Assembly (NCBI GenBank): GCA_038251625.1 | Contig: JBBSBE010000010.1 | Location: forward strand, 1 to 53,218 | From: JBBQXK01 sp038251625 | GTDB taxonomy: Bacteria > Pseudomonadota > Alphaproteobacteria > Rhodobacterales > Rhodobacteraceae | Reading direction: 5' to 3' | DNA: 53,218 bases | Shown: piece after piece, positions 41,143 to 48,827 of the stretch | Position numbering within the stretch: the stretch's first letter is position 1 | Layout: the number at the start of each line of letters is the position of its first letter | Position numbers and translations under genes: made by a program | The notes under the pieces: generated by a model | The model's input: the letters and a program-made list of their open reading frames with translations, nothing else | Told to the model about the DNA's origin: nothing | Database searches by the model: none

Positions 41143-41784
41143 TCAGCGCACCAAGAGCAGCGTACCCATCGCGGCATCCGGTGGCGTGGCACTGTCATGG
41201 GTCAGCGCCCGTGGGGGGGCCATCTTCGCGCCCATGTGCAAAAGCCCCATGACCGACATGCCAAAGAGGATACCCATGGCATAGATTGCGGGCTCTGCCA
41301 CCAAGAACACCGGCCATCCGCTGGCCGCCAGAACCTTGCTGACACCCATGGCCATCGCCAGCAGCCAGCTTGCGCTGGATACCGCGCCAAGCGCCGCAAG
41401 GCGCAGTTTGGTGGGCAGCGGCAGCCACATAAGGCTACGCCCTGCGTTGGCCTCCATCAGCGGCATGGCCATGCGCCCGATCAGGACGGCGTTGGCGGTC
41501 AGCACCGCGACCGTCACGATCTTGCTTACGAGTTTGGGGCTGAAATTCTGCGCCTCAAAGCCGGTGCGGATCCAGACCATCAAAAGACCGGTCAGCCACA
41601 TTGCCGCCAGCGCGGACCAGATCACGCGGTGGCAAAGCGACAGGGTCGCCGTCAGCCGGTCATCCACCGGACGCCCGAGACGGGTCAGCAAGTGGATATC
41701 GGCAAGCATCGCGGCGCCGAACCCAAGGGCGACGGACAGAAGATGCGCGTAGCGCGCCAGATCAATCAAAGGTTGCGTTTCCAT
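41143..41784 (-). CDS. integral membrane protein of unknown function
   Basis: 213 residues with about six hydrophobic helices (first: Y-A-H-L-L-S-V-A-L-G-F-G-A-A-M-L-A-D). His residues in helices 1 and 2 (A-H-L-L, D-I-H-L-L, L-C-H-R-V-I-W) could bind haem, as in small b-type membrane proteins, but this is only a possibility. The ATG at 41782-41784 starts directly before the first helix. It is convergent with the kinase gene; upstream lies a 271-bp gap containing an inverted repeat. Confidence 0.65.
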   Translation of the reverse strand: METQPLIDLARYAHLLSVALGFGAAMLADIHLLTRLGRPVDDRLTATLSLCHRVIWSALAAMWLTGLLMVWIRTGFEAQNFSPKLVSKIVTVAVLTANAVLIGRMAMPLMEANAGRSLMWLPLPTKLRLAALGAVSSASWLLAMAMGVSKVLAASGWPVFLVAEPAIYAMGILFGMSVMGLLHMGAKMAPPRALTHDSATPPDAAMGTLLLVR

Positions 41785-41890
41785 GTTGGCTCCTGCGGGA
41801 TTGGACGCCCGGTTGCGTCGAGCGTCGACACAGAAAGGCGCAATCACGAACCCGTGCAACCCTCGCCAGAACCCATGGATTGTGCGGAAA

Positions 41891-41931
41891 ATTGCCGATC
41901 TTACATAAGTTTAGAGGATTGGATCGGCAAT
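41891..41931. repeat. 10-bp inverted repeat upstream of the membrane-protein gene
   Basis: ATTGCCGATC (41891-41900) and GATCGGCAAT (41922-41931) are perfect complements separated by 21 AT-rich bases, about 107 bp upstream of the membrane-protein start. It could be a dimeric operator with promoter in the spacer, or a transcribed hairpin. The rest of the 271-bp gap (41785-42055) shows no gene. Confidence 0.5.
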
Positions 41932-42055
41932 GCGCGATCAGCAGGAAAAATGCGCGCCAGTCTGCCGAAAACCCCGGCACGATCCGGCCATAAACTTGCG
42001 GCCTATCGCGTAGGTTGAAGCTTACCCGACACAGGTTTAGGGCGGTTTACGCGGT

Positions 42056-42874
42056 CTACTCGCCCAGTTTGGCGTGCACCTCGGCCAGATCAACATCGCC
42101 CAGCGGCATCTTGTTGGCGGGGTTGTCGAAATCGTAGTGGAAAAGCTGAAAATCGCGCTTGTAGATTTCCCACATCAGATGCCGTGACAGATCGTCGAAG
42201 TAGTCCTCCACGGGATGCAGCCGCTTTGGCCCGTGGCCTTCGCTTTCGTTGAAGCGGGGAATCGTTTTCAGGTCGATCATGTGCTTTGGCTTCATGTGGT
42301 TGACCACGACCTGCATGCCTGCGTTGAATTCTTCCGTGAAGAAGATCTGGTCGTAGCGCCCGCCGTTTACGATGAAGGTCGAGATATGGCCTGCCATGGC
42401 GGACCAGTGGATGTCGGGCTCCATCGGCTTTTTCCAGCGGATCGTATCGCGCACGAACAGAAGGAAACGCCGGAAACTGGCGACCTGATCGAATTCCTGT
42501 GTGCCGTCCGGCCCGCCGACATCAATCCCGTACTTCTGCGTCAGAAGCGGTACAAGGTTGCCGCGATACCGCTTGCCGTTGCGCTGGATGCCGCAGATCT
42601 TGTCGAAGAACGATGACAGCACGCGGGTATAGGGGTTGCGGACACAGGTGAAGGCATAGGTTTTGTGGCCCTTGACCGCCTTTTCTATCAATGGCTGGCT
42701 GGGTTCGATCGCCCATTTATGCATGCCAGACGTCGCATCGTGGATGTCGCCGTCGAAGAAGCGCCCATGATCGGCGTAGAACATGATCTGCCCGATGGTC
42801 GAGCAGGCGCATTTGGGCACCACCCGGTAGATGACGCTGCCGCTTTCCGTCATCCATGTTCCGGGAAAACCCAT
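42056..42874 (-). CDS. sulfotransferase family 2 protein
   Basis: 272 residues. The 5'-phosphosulfate-binding loop is V-V-P-K-C-A-C-S-T-I-G at about residues 19-29, and the 3'-phosphate site is C-V-R-N-P-Y-T-R-V-L-S-S-F. Together they show PAPS-dependent sulfotransfer. Bacterial members of this type sulfate surface polysaccharides or lipids. The ATG at 42872-42874 (M-G-F-P-G-T-W-M) gives a natural N-terminus. It is divergent from the DUF5928 glycosyltransferase with 158 bp between starts; the gap is AT-richer than its surroundings. The two may act on the same cell-surface glycan. Confidence 0.85.
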   Translation of the reverse strand: MGFPGTWMTESGSVIYRVVPKCACSTIGQIMFYADHGRFFDGDIHDATSGMHKWAIEPSQPLIEKAVKGHKTYAFTCVRNPYTRVLSSFFDKICGIQRNGKRYRGNLVPLLTQKYGIDVGGPDGTQEFDQVASFRRFLLFVRDTIRWKKPMEPDIHWSAMAGHISTFIVNGGRYDQIFFTEEFNAGMQVVVNHMKPKHMIDLKTIPRFNESEGHGPKRLHPVEDYFDDLSRHLMWEIYKRDFQLFHYDFDNPANKMPLGDVDLAEVHAKLGE

Positions 42875-43032
42875 CACCACAATCCTTTGATACCTGCGTT
42901 TGTCTAAACCCGTCCAGCTATGGCAGGTTCCAGACAATGGCGCACAAAAAAGCAAACAAGCCCTGTCATTTCAAGGTTCGATAAAGCTAACTACCGAAAC
43001 AGTCGAGCGGCAGAGGCAAGCGCGTTTCCCGG

Positions 43033-44610
43033 ATGGCAAAGATCGCCTACATCCTGTTGTGCCATAAAGATCCTGAAGGGATCGTGGCACAGGCCCGGCG
43101 GCTGACGGCGGCGGGCGATTTCGTATCGATCCACTTTGATGCCCGTGCCCTTCCCGCCGATTATGATCGCATCCGCGCGGCGCTCGAATCCAATCCGGGT
43201 GTCACATTCGCGCGGCGGCGGCTGAAGTGCGGGTGGGGCGAGTGGAGCCTGGTCGGCGCGACCCTTCTGGCGGTGCAAGCCGCAGTGGAGGCATTTCCCC
43301 GCGCCACGCATTTTTACATGCTGTCGGGCGACTGCATGCCGATCAAGTCGGCTGAATATGCCCATGCCTTTCTGGACCGCGAAGATGCTGATTTTATTGA
43401 AAGTTTTGATTTCTTCAAGTCCGACTGGATCAGAACCGGCATCAAGGAAGAGCGTCTGATTTATCGCCACTGGTTCAACGAGCGTAACCGCAAGCGGCTG
43501 TTCTATGCCTCGATGAACATCCAGCGCCGCTTGGGGCTGGAGCGTAAGGTGCCCGGCGATATCGCCATGCAGATCGGCAGCCAGTGGTGGTGTCTGCGGC
43601 GCCGCACGATCGAAGCCATCCTCGATTTCTGCGCCGCGCGGCGCGATGTGCTGCGCTTTTTTCGAACAACATGGATCCCCGACGAGACGTTCTTTCAAAC
43701 GCTCGTGCGCCACCTCGTGCCGGAGAACGAGATCCGCAGCCGCACGCTGACGTTCCTGATGTTCACCGATTACGGCATGCCGTTGACGTTCTACAACGAC
43801 AATTATGACCTGCTGATCAGCCAGGATTACCTGTTTGCGCGCAAGATCAGCCAGGATGCGCAGGACCTCAAGACCCGCCTTGGCCAGCTTTATGCCGCCA
43901 CCGGCGTGCGCTTTCCGATCTCGAACGAGGGGCAGAGCCTTTTCACCTTCCTGACTGGCAGGGGCCGCATCGGGCGCCGGTTCGCGCCCAGGTTTTGGGA
44001 AACCGAGGCCAGCCTTGGGCGCGAGCGGACGCTTCTGATGGTGGTCTGCAAGAAATGGCACGTCGCCAAGCGGCTGGTAGAGCGTGTACGGCAGGAAACC
44101 AACTATCCCGCTGTCGAATACATCTTCAACGAAGGATCTTCCCCGCTGCCCGATCTGGGGGGGATCCAGTCCACGCTTGAAAAGCGCACGCGCCACCGGC
44201 GGGCTCTGGTGCGGATGCTGTTTGATTATTGGCAGAGCGACCATCTGGTGCTGTGCATCGACCCTGCGAATGTAGAGTTGATGCAGGATTTTGCCTCTGA
44301 CAAGGCGAAGACAAGGTTCCTGGAGGTAGAGTGCGATTTCACCGATGACTACCTCTTGGGCCATGCCCGGCGCGTGGGATTGGCAGGCGACAGGACGCCC
44401 GAAGAAACGCTGAACCGCCTCTTGCCCACGATCCGCTATGATGTGCGTTTCGAATCCGACCGCCTGCGCGATGCCGATCTGGCTGGTCTTTTCCGGGTGC
44501 GTCAGGCAGCAGGGGTGGACGAGAACACCGTGGCACTGGCAGAGTTCCTGGGCGTGCCGCCAGAGCGGGCGCGCAAGATCGCCGAAACCGACTATCTTTT
44601 CGTGGATTGA
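43033..44610 (+). CDS. glycosyltransferase family 14-like (core-2/I-branching) protein with C-terminal DUF5928
   Basis: 525 residues. The N-terminal Branch-type domain (residues about 1-270) begins K-I-A-Y-I-L-L-C-H-K-D-P and contains F-Y-M-L-S-G-D-C-M-P-I-K-S, Q-I-G-S-Q-W-W-C-L-R and W-I-P-D-E-T-F-F-Q-T, the usual nucleotide-sugar and acceptor motifs of beta-1,6-N-acetylglucosaminyl/xylosyl transferases. The C-terminal half (about 330-525, L-L-M-V-V-C-K-K-W-H and following) matches what I recall as DUF5928, with a P-loop-free fold of unknown role. It is likely involved in capsule or surface glycan synthesis. The HIT gene overlaps its stop by one base. Confidence 0.82.
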   Translation: MAKIAYILLCHKDPEGIVAQARRLTAAGDFVSIHFDARALPADYDRIRAALESNPGVTFARRRLKCGWGEWSLVGATLLAVQAAVEAFPRATHFYMLSGDCMPIKSAEYAHAFLDREDADFIESFDFFKSDWIRTGIKEERLIYRHWFNERNRKRLFYASMNIQRRLGLERKVPGDIAMQIGSQWWCLRRRTIEAILDFCAARRDVLRFFRTTWIPDETFFQTLVRHLVPENEIRSRTLTFLMFTDYGMPLTFYNDNYDLLISQDYLFARKISQDAQDLKTRLGQLYAATGVRFPISNEGQSLFTFLTGRGRIGRRFAPRFWETEASLGRERTLLMVVCKKWHVAKRLVERVRQETNYPAVEYIFNEGSSPLPDLGGIQSTLEKRTRHRRALVRMLFDYWQSDHLVLCIDPANVELMQDFASDKAKTRFLEVECDFTDDYLLGHARRVGLAGDRTPEETLNRLLPTIRYDVRFESDRLRDADLAGLFRVRQAAGVDENTVALAEFLGVPPERARKIAETDYLFVD

Positions 44611-44999
44611 TGCCCATGCCCTACGCCTATGACACCGGCAACATCTTCGCCCGCATCCTGCGCGGCGAAATACCCAACAAAACGGTACTGGAAACCGCGC
44701 ATACGCTTGCCTTCCACGATATCCGGCCGCAGGCCCCGGTGCATGTTCTGGTGATCCCGAAGGGCGCCTATGTGGCCTTCGATCACTTCGCGGCCGAGGC
44801 CAGCACGGAAGAGATCGCCGATTTCCACCGCGCTGCGGCGCAGGTCTGCGCGATGATGGGTGTGAGCCCCGGTGAAGGGCACGGAGGATACCGCACCATA
44901 TCGAACGCGGGCGAGGCGGGGGTGCAGGAAGTGCCGCATTACCATATGCACATCCTTGGGGGGCGGCCCCTGGGGCGGATGTTGGCGCCGGCCGCGTAG
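44610..44999 (+). CDS. HIT family nucleotide hydrolase/transferase
   Basis: 129 residues. Histidine-triad domain with F-A-R-I-L-R-G-E-I-P-N at the start, H-V-L-V-I-P-K in the middle, and the active site H-Y-H-M-H-I-L-G-G-R-P. Members hydrolyse AMP-linked substrates (Hint/PKCI type). The ATG at 44610 overlaps the upstream stop (TGATG), so it is coupled to the glycosyltransferase; a second ATG two codons later is also possible. Confidence 0.92.
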   Translation: MPMPYAYDTGNIFARILRGEIPNKTVLETAHTLAFHDIRPQAPVHVLVIPKGAYVAFDHFAAEASTEEIADFHRAAAQVCAMMGVSPGEGHGGYRTISNAGEAGVQEVPHYHMHILGGRPLGRMLAPAA

Positions 45000-45072
45000 C
45001 AATGCGCAAGGTCCGGGTCGCGTGGGCATGGGTCTGCTGAGACAAGGCTCGGGCAGCCAAAGGAGCCTTGCC

Positions 45073-45537
45073 ATGCCAATCCGCTTTTCCCCGATCCCGA
45101 CCGAAACCGCCCTTCACTATCAGTCTGGCGGTGCCGATGCCTATGGCCTGGTGCCCGAGCGCAAGGTGTCGGACGGTCATGGAAACCCCTGCCGCCATTG
45201 TCTGATGGATATCCCAGCCGGTGCCCCGATGCTGGTTCTGGCGCATCGGCCTTTCCCCGCGCTGCAACCCTATGCCGAGACGGGGCCGATCTTTCTGTGC
45301 GGCGATGCGTGCGAAGCGGGTGGCGGGGCGGCAATTCCGCAGGTGCTGTCGTCGCCCGATTACATCCTGCGCGGATACGGGGATGATGACCGGATCGTCT
45401 ATGGAACCGGCGCCGTGACGCCGACCATCGGCATTCCCGCGCGGGCGGAAATGTTGCTGTCCGACCCGCGCGTGGCCTATGTCCACGTCCGGTCTGCGCG
45501 CAACAACTGCTATCAGGCGCGTATCGACCGGGGCTGA
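45073..45537 (+). CDS. DUF1203 family protein
   Basis: 154 residues. Features: C-R-H-C-L-M-D-I-P-A-G, F-L-C-G-D-A-C, and the C-terminal Y-V-H-V-R-S-A-R-N-N-C-Y-Q-A-R-I. The paired cysteines suggest a metal or redox site. Function unknown. AAAGGAG precedes the ATG at 45073. It is 73 bp downstream of the HIT gene on the same strand. Confidence 0.82.
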   Translation: MPIRFSPIPTETALHYQSGGADAYGLVPERKVSDGHGNPCRHCLMDIPAGAPMLVLAHRPFPALQPYAETGPIFLCGDACEAGGGAAIPQVLSSPDYILRGYGDDDRIVYGTGAVTPTIGIPARAEMLLSDPRVAYVHVRSARNNCYQARIDRG

Positions 45538-45596
45538 CCTGTTCCGGCCCAACGGCGCCCCTATATTGCCGCAGAGCAGCATGAAGGGGCGTCCGC

Positions 45597-46259
45597 ATGA
45601 CATTGGCCGATACCAGTACCGAGGGGCGGCGCTTACGCCTCTGGGTCGAGTTTCTGGGGCTTTTCGTCGCTGTGCCGCTTTTGATCGCGGTCGTGCTGCC
45701 GCCGGGTACGATGTTTCCGGCACTTTTCGCCGCCACTGCCGTAGGGGTGATCCTTTTGCATCGCACAGAAGGATTTCAGTGGTCTGATCTCTTGCAAGGG
45801 ACGATCGACTGGCGCGTCGTGGCGGGCTTTGCGGCGATCACGTTTGTCTGCGCGCTGGCGGTTTCCTATGCCACTACCCAAGGTGGCGACGTGCTGGCCT
45901 TCGCGCGCGAGCGATGGCCGCTTTTGCTTCTGATCCTTGTCTTCTATCCGATCCTTTCCGCCCTTCCGCAGGAACTGGTCTTCCGTCCGCTGTTCTTTCG
46001 CCGCTACGGGGCGATCCTGCCGGACGGAACGGCGGCGATCGTTCTGAATGCGGTGCTCTTTTCCTTTGCGCATCTGATGTATTGGTCCGTCATCGTCGCC
46101 GGGATGACATTCTTCGGCGGCATCGCATTCGCATGGGCCTATGCCCGGCGCGGATCGTTTCCCATGGCGGTGATCCTGCATGCAGTGGCGGGGCAGATCG
46201 TCTTTGCACTTGGGCTGGGGATGTTCTTCTATTCCGGCAATGTCACCCGCCCGTTCTGA
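45597..46259 (+). CDS. CPBP-family intramembrane protease homologue
   Basis: 220 residues, about six to seven helices. Conserved ABI/CPBP motifs: Q125-E126-L-V-F-R130 (motif 1, normally E-E-x-x-x-R), F-S-F-A-H159-L (motif 2) and L-H195-A-V-A-G-Q (motif 3). The first Glu of motif 1 is Gln here, while the second Glu, Arg and both His remain, so activity is plausible but not assured. It may process membrane-anchored proteins. Starts at the ATG at 45597, 59 bp after the DUF1203 gene. Confidence 0.8.
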   Translation: MTLADTSTEGRRLRLWVEFLGLFVAVPLLIAVVLPPGTMFPALFAATAVGVILLHRTEGFQWSDLLQGTIDWRVVAGFAAITFVCALAVSYATTQGGDVLAFARERWPLLLLILVFYPILSALPQELVFRPLFFRRYGAILPDGTAAIVLNAVLFSFAHLMYWSVIVAGMTFFGGIAFAWAYARRGSFPMAVILHAVAGQIVFALGLGMFFYSGNVTRPF

Positions 46260-46329
46260 CTTCGCCGCCGCGACGCGGCCTGTCGCGACCAGACTGTTGT
46301 CGCCCATGGCCGGGTGCTAGAGCCGCAGC

Positions 46330-47439
46330 ATGACATCCCTTGTCCTTCTTGATCACGGCCCCAAAGGCACGCCTGTGCGCTTTTCCGGCGCCGAGGCTGT
46401 CGTCCGCGCCGATACCGTGGCCGAGGTGGGGCCGGCGCTGGCGCGGCTGGATGAGCTGCGGTCAAAGGGGCTCTGGGTTGCGGGCTATCTGGCGTATGAG
46501 GCGGGCTATGCGATGGAGCCGCGCCTTGCGCCGCTGATGCCCGGCCGGCGCAACGGGCCGCTTATGGCTTTTGGCGCCTTCCGCGCGCCTGAACCCGTGG
46601 GGGAGGTTGCGGGCGAGGGGTCCCTTTCGGGCATCGCTCCGGCCATCGACCGCGCCGATTACGACCGGGCCTTCAACACAATCGCGGCCTATATCGCGGC
46701 GGGCGATTGCTATCAGGTCAACCTGACCTTCCCGATGAAAGCGCAACTGACCGGCACGCCGCTTGGCCTTTACGCGCGGCTGAAGGCGCGCGGGCATGTG
46801 GGCTTTGGCGGTTACGCCGATCTGGGGATGGCGCCGGTGGTGGTGTCAATGTCGCCGGAACTGTTCGTCGCGGTCGAGGGCCGTTCCGTGCGGGCGAGGC
46901 CGATGAAGGGCACGGCCCCGCGTGGTGCGGATGCGGCCGAGGATGCGGCCCTGGCAGAGGCGCTCTACACCAGCGAGAAGGCACGCGCCGAAAACCTGAT
47001 GATCGTCGATCTTTTGCGCAACGATATTGGGCGGATCGCCCGCGTCGGCAGCGTCTCCGTGCCGGAATTGTTCAAGGTCGAGGCGTTTTCGACGGTCCAC
47101 CAGATGTCATCCGCCATCACCGGAACGCTGGCCGATCCGCCGGGGATGGCGCGGCTGGCAGCGGCGCTTTTCCCCTGCGGCTCGATCACCGGGGCGCCGA
47201 AAATCCGGGCTATGGAGATCATTCACGAGGTCGAACACGCCCCGCGTGGCGTCTATTGCGGGGCGCTGGGGTGGATGGCGCCATCGGGCGACGCGGCTTT
47301 CAACGTGGCGATCCGCACGCTTTCGATCATCGGGCAGGATGTGACGTTTGGCGTCGGCGGTGGCATCGTGGCCGACAGCACGGCAGATGGCGAGTGGGAG
47401 GAGGCGCTGTGGAAAGCCCGCTTCACGCGACCGCGTTAG
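46330..47439 (+). CDS. pabB: aminodeoxychorismate synthase component I
   Basis: 369 residues. Chorismate-binding domain with A-G-D-C-Y-Q-V-N-L-T near residue 125, R-A-R-P-M-K-G-T-A-P-R-G (the lysine that attacks C2), R-A-E-N-L-M-I-V-D-L-L-R-N-D, F-S-T-V-H-Q-M-S-S and F-P-C-G-S-I-T-G-A-P-K-I-R-A-M. It makes 4-amino-4-deoxychorismate for folate, using ammonia delivered by a glutamine amidotransferase (PabA/TrpG) encoded elsewhere. It overlaps pabC by 31 nt, consistent with tight coupling of the two steps. Confidence 0.95.
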   Translation: MTSLVLLDHGPKGTPVRFSGAEAVVRADTVAEVGPALARLDELRSKGLWVAGYLAYEAGYAMEPRLAPLMPGRRNGPLMAFGAFRAPEPVGEVAGEGSLSGIAPAIDRADYDRAFNTIAAYIAAGDCYQVNLTFPMKAQLTGTPLGLYARLKARGHVGFGGYADLGMAPVVVSMSPELFVAVEGRSVRARPMKGTAPRGADAAEDAALAEALYTSEKARAENLMIVDLLRNDIGRIARVGSVSVPELFKVEAFSTVHQMSSAITGTLADPPGMARLAAALFPCGSITGAPKIRAMEIIHEVEHAPRGVYCGALGWMAPSGDAAFNVAIRTLSIIGQDVTFGVGGGIVADSTADGEWEEALWKARFTRPR

Positions 47440-48059
47440 CCGATCCCGACCTGCGGCTGATCGAGACGCTGGGCTGGGATGGCATCGGGTTCCTTCGCCT
47501 TTCGCTGCACATGGGCCGCATGGCACGCGGGGCTGGGGCGCTTGGGTGGGTCTTTGACGGCAGTGCTGCGGAAAGGGTGTTGCGGGCCGCTGTGCGCACA
47601 TCGCCACGGCGCATCCGCCTTACATGCGCCGCCGACGGGGCGCTGGAGGTGACGACCGCGCCGATGCCTGCGCCCGTGGCGTGCTGGCGGTTGGGGCTTG
47701 CGCAGGCGCGGCTTCAATCCGGCGATCTCTGGCTGACGCTGAAATCCACCCGGCGGGCGTCCTATGATGCTGCCCGCACGGCGCTGCCCGGCCATCTGGA
47801 CGAAGCGGTGTTCATGAACGAACGTGGCGAGGTTTGCGACGGCACGATCACCACGCTTTTCTTCGATGCGGGGCAGGGACTGTGCACCCCGCCGCTTGCC
47901 TCCGGCCTGCTGCCCGGTGTCCTGCGGGCCGAAATGCTGGCCAGTGGTGGATGCCGTGAGGCGGTGCTGATGGGTCTTGATCTGCCGGACGTCCGGCTTT
48001 GGGCAGGCAATTCCCTGCGCGGCCTTGCCCCGGCTGTCTGGGCGGGCGGGCCGGTCTAG
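47409..48059 (+). CDS. pabC: aminodeoxychorismate lyase-like class IV aminotransferase
   Basis: 216 residues. Fold-type IV PLP protein: PLP lysine probably K112 in L-T-L-K-S-T-R-R-A-S-Y, E141 region with F-M-N-E-R-G-E-V-C-D-G-T-I-T-T-L-F, and P-P-L-A-S-G-L-L-P-G-V-L-R. It would release p-aminobenzoate and pyruvate. The GTG at 47409 is the only reasonable start ahead of the conserved region; it lies inside the end of pabB. Its stop TAG shares bases with the stop of the convergent GNAT gene (CTAG). Confidence 0.87.
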   Translation: MESPLHATALADPDLRLIETLGWDGIGFLRLSLHMGRMARGAGALGWVFDGSAAERVLRAAVRTSPRRIRLTCAADGALEVTTAPMPAPVACWRLGLAQARLQSGDLWLTLKSTRRASYDAARTALPGHLDEAVFMNERGEVCDGTITTLFFDAGQGLCTPPLASGLLPGVLRAEMLASGGCREAVLMGLDLPDVRLWAGNSLRGLAPAVWAGGPV

Positions 48060-48763
48060 CCAAGGGCGGGATCGCGGGCCTGCAAGAGCGGGGCGGTCAG
48101 TGCCGAAAGGCTATGCCGTTGTTGGCCCGCATCATCGAAATTGCCCGGATCAAGCCAGGCGTTCAGCGCTGCCTGCACCCCCCGCCATTCGCCATCCAGC
48201 ACCGAAAACCATGCCGTATCGCGGTTGCGCCCTTTTACGACACCCGCCTGCCGGTGCACGCCTTCAAAGCTGAACCCCAGCCGCGCCGCCGCCCGGCGCG
48301 ACGGCAGGTTTGCTGCGTTGCATTTCCATTCGTAGCGCCGGTATCCCAGCGCAAACGCCCGCCCCATCATCAGCGCCATGGCCTCGGTCGCCGTGCGCCG
48401 CCCCGCGATTTCCGGCGACAGGCAGATATGCCCCACCTCGATCGATCCGGCCTCGGGGAAGATCCGCAAGTAAGAGGCGACGCCGCCACAATGGCCCGTC
48501 AGCCGGTCGCGCAGCGCAAAGAACATCGGATCGCCTGCCCCCGTGTTGCGCGCCATCCAGTCGCCGTAAGCGTCGGCATCGCGAAACGGGCCGTAAGGCA
48601 GGTAATCCCAAAGCGCAGGGAAGGGCGCGTTGGCGCGGTGCAGGTCTTCGGCGTGGCGTTCGGCGTCAAGCGGCTCGAGCGCCACCCAATGTCCGGTCAT
48701 CCCGGCCCACTCCGGCGTTGGCGGCGGTGTCCAGTTCGGGACGTCCGCCCAGATGTCACGCAT
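48056..48763 (-). CDS. GNAT acetyltransferase, RimJ/RimL type (longer form)
   Basis: 235 residues. Acetyltransf_3 fold with W-V-A-L-E-P-L-D-A-E-R-H near the N-terminus, I-E-V-G-H-I-C-L-S-P-E-I-A-G-R-R-T-A-T-E-A as acetyl-CoA binding part, and N-L-P-S-R-R-A-A-A-R-L-G-F-S-F-E-G. It resembles the YjaB/RimJ-like paralogues of about 200-240 residues and is clearly different from the six short ones at 24.6-27.7 kb. The ATG at 48761-48763 is preferred; the open frame upstream runs into the DUF1501 gene. Confidence 0.87.
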   Translation of the reverse strand: MRDIWADVPNWTPPPTPEWAGMTGHWVALEPLDAERHAEDLHRANAPFPALWDYLPYGPFRDADAYGDWMARNTGAGDPMFFALRDRLTGHCGGVASYLRIFPEAGSIEVGHICLSPEIAGRRTATEAMALMMGRAFALGYRRYEWKCNAANLPSRRAAARLGFSFEGVHRQAGVVKGRNRDTAWFSVLDGEWRGVQAALNAWLDPGNFDDAGQQRHSLSALTAPLLQARDPALG

Positions 48764-48827
48764 GTCACCCCCCCGGTTTACCCAACCGTTTATCGGGCGG
48801 CCCGCGCGCAGGCGCAAGGCGTGCCGA

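Noticed and set aside
42991..45723. 910-codon open frame on the minus strand
   Set aside because: It lies antisense to the glycosyltransferase, HIT and DUF1203 genes, all of which have clear family motifs. The translation is Arg/Pro/Gln-rich without any recognisable domain, a normal product of high-GC DNA.
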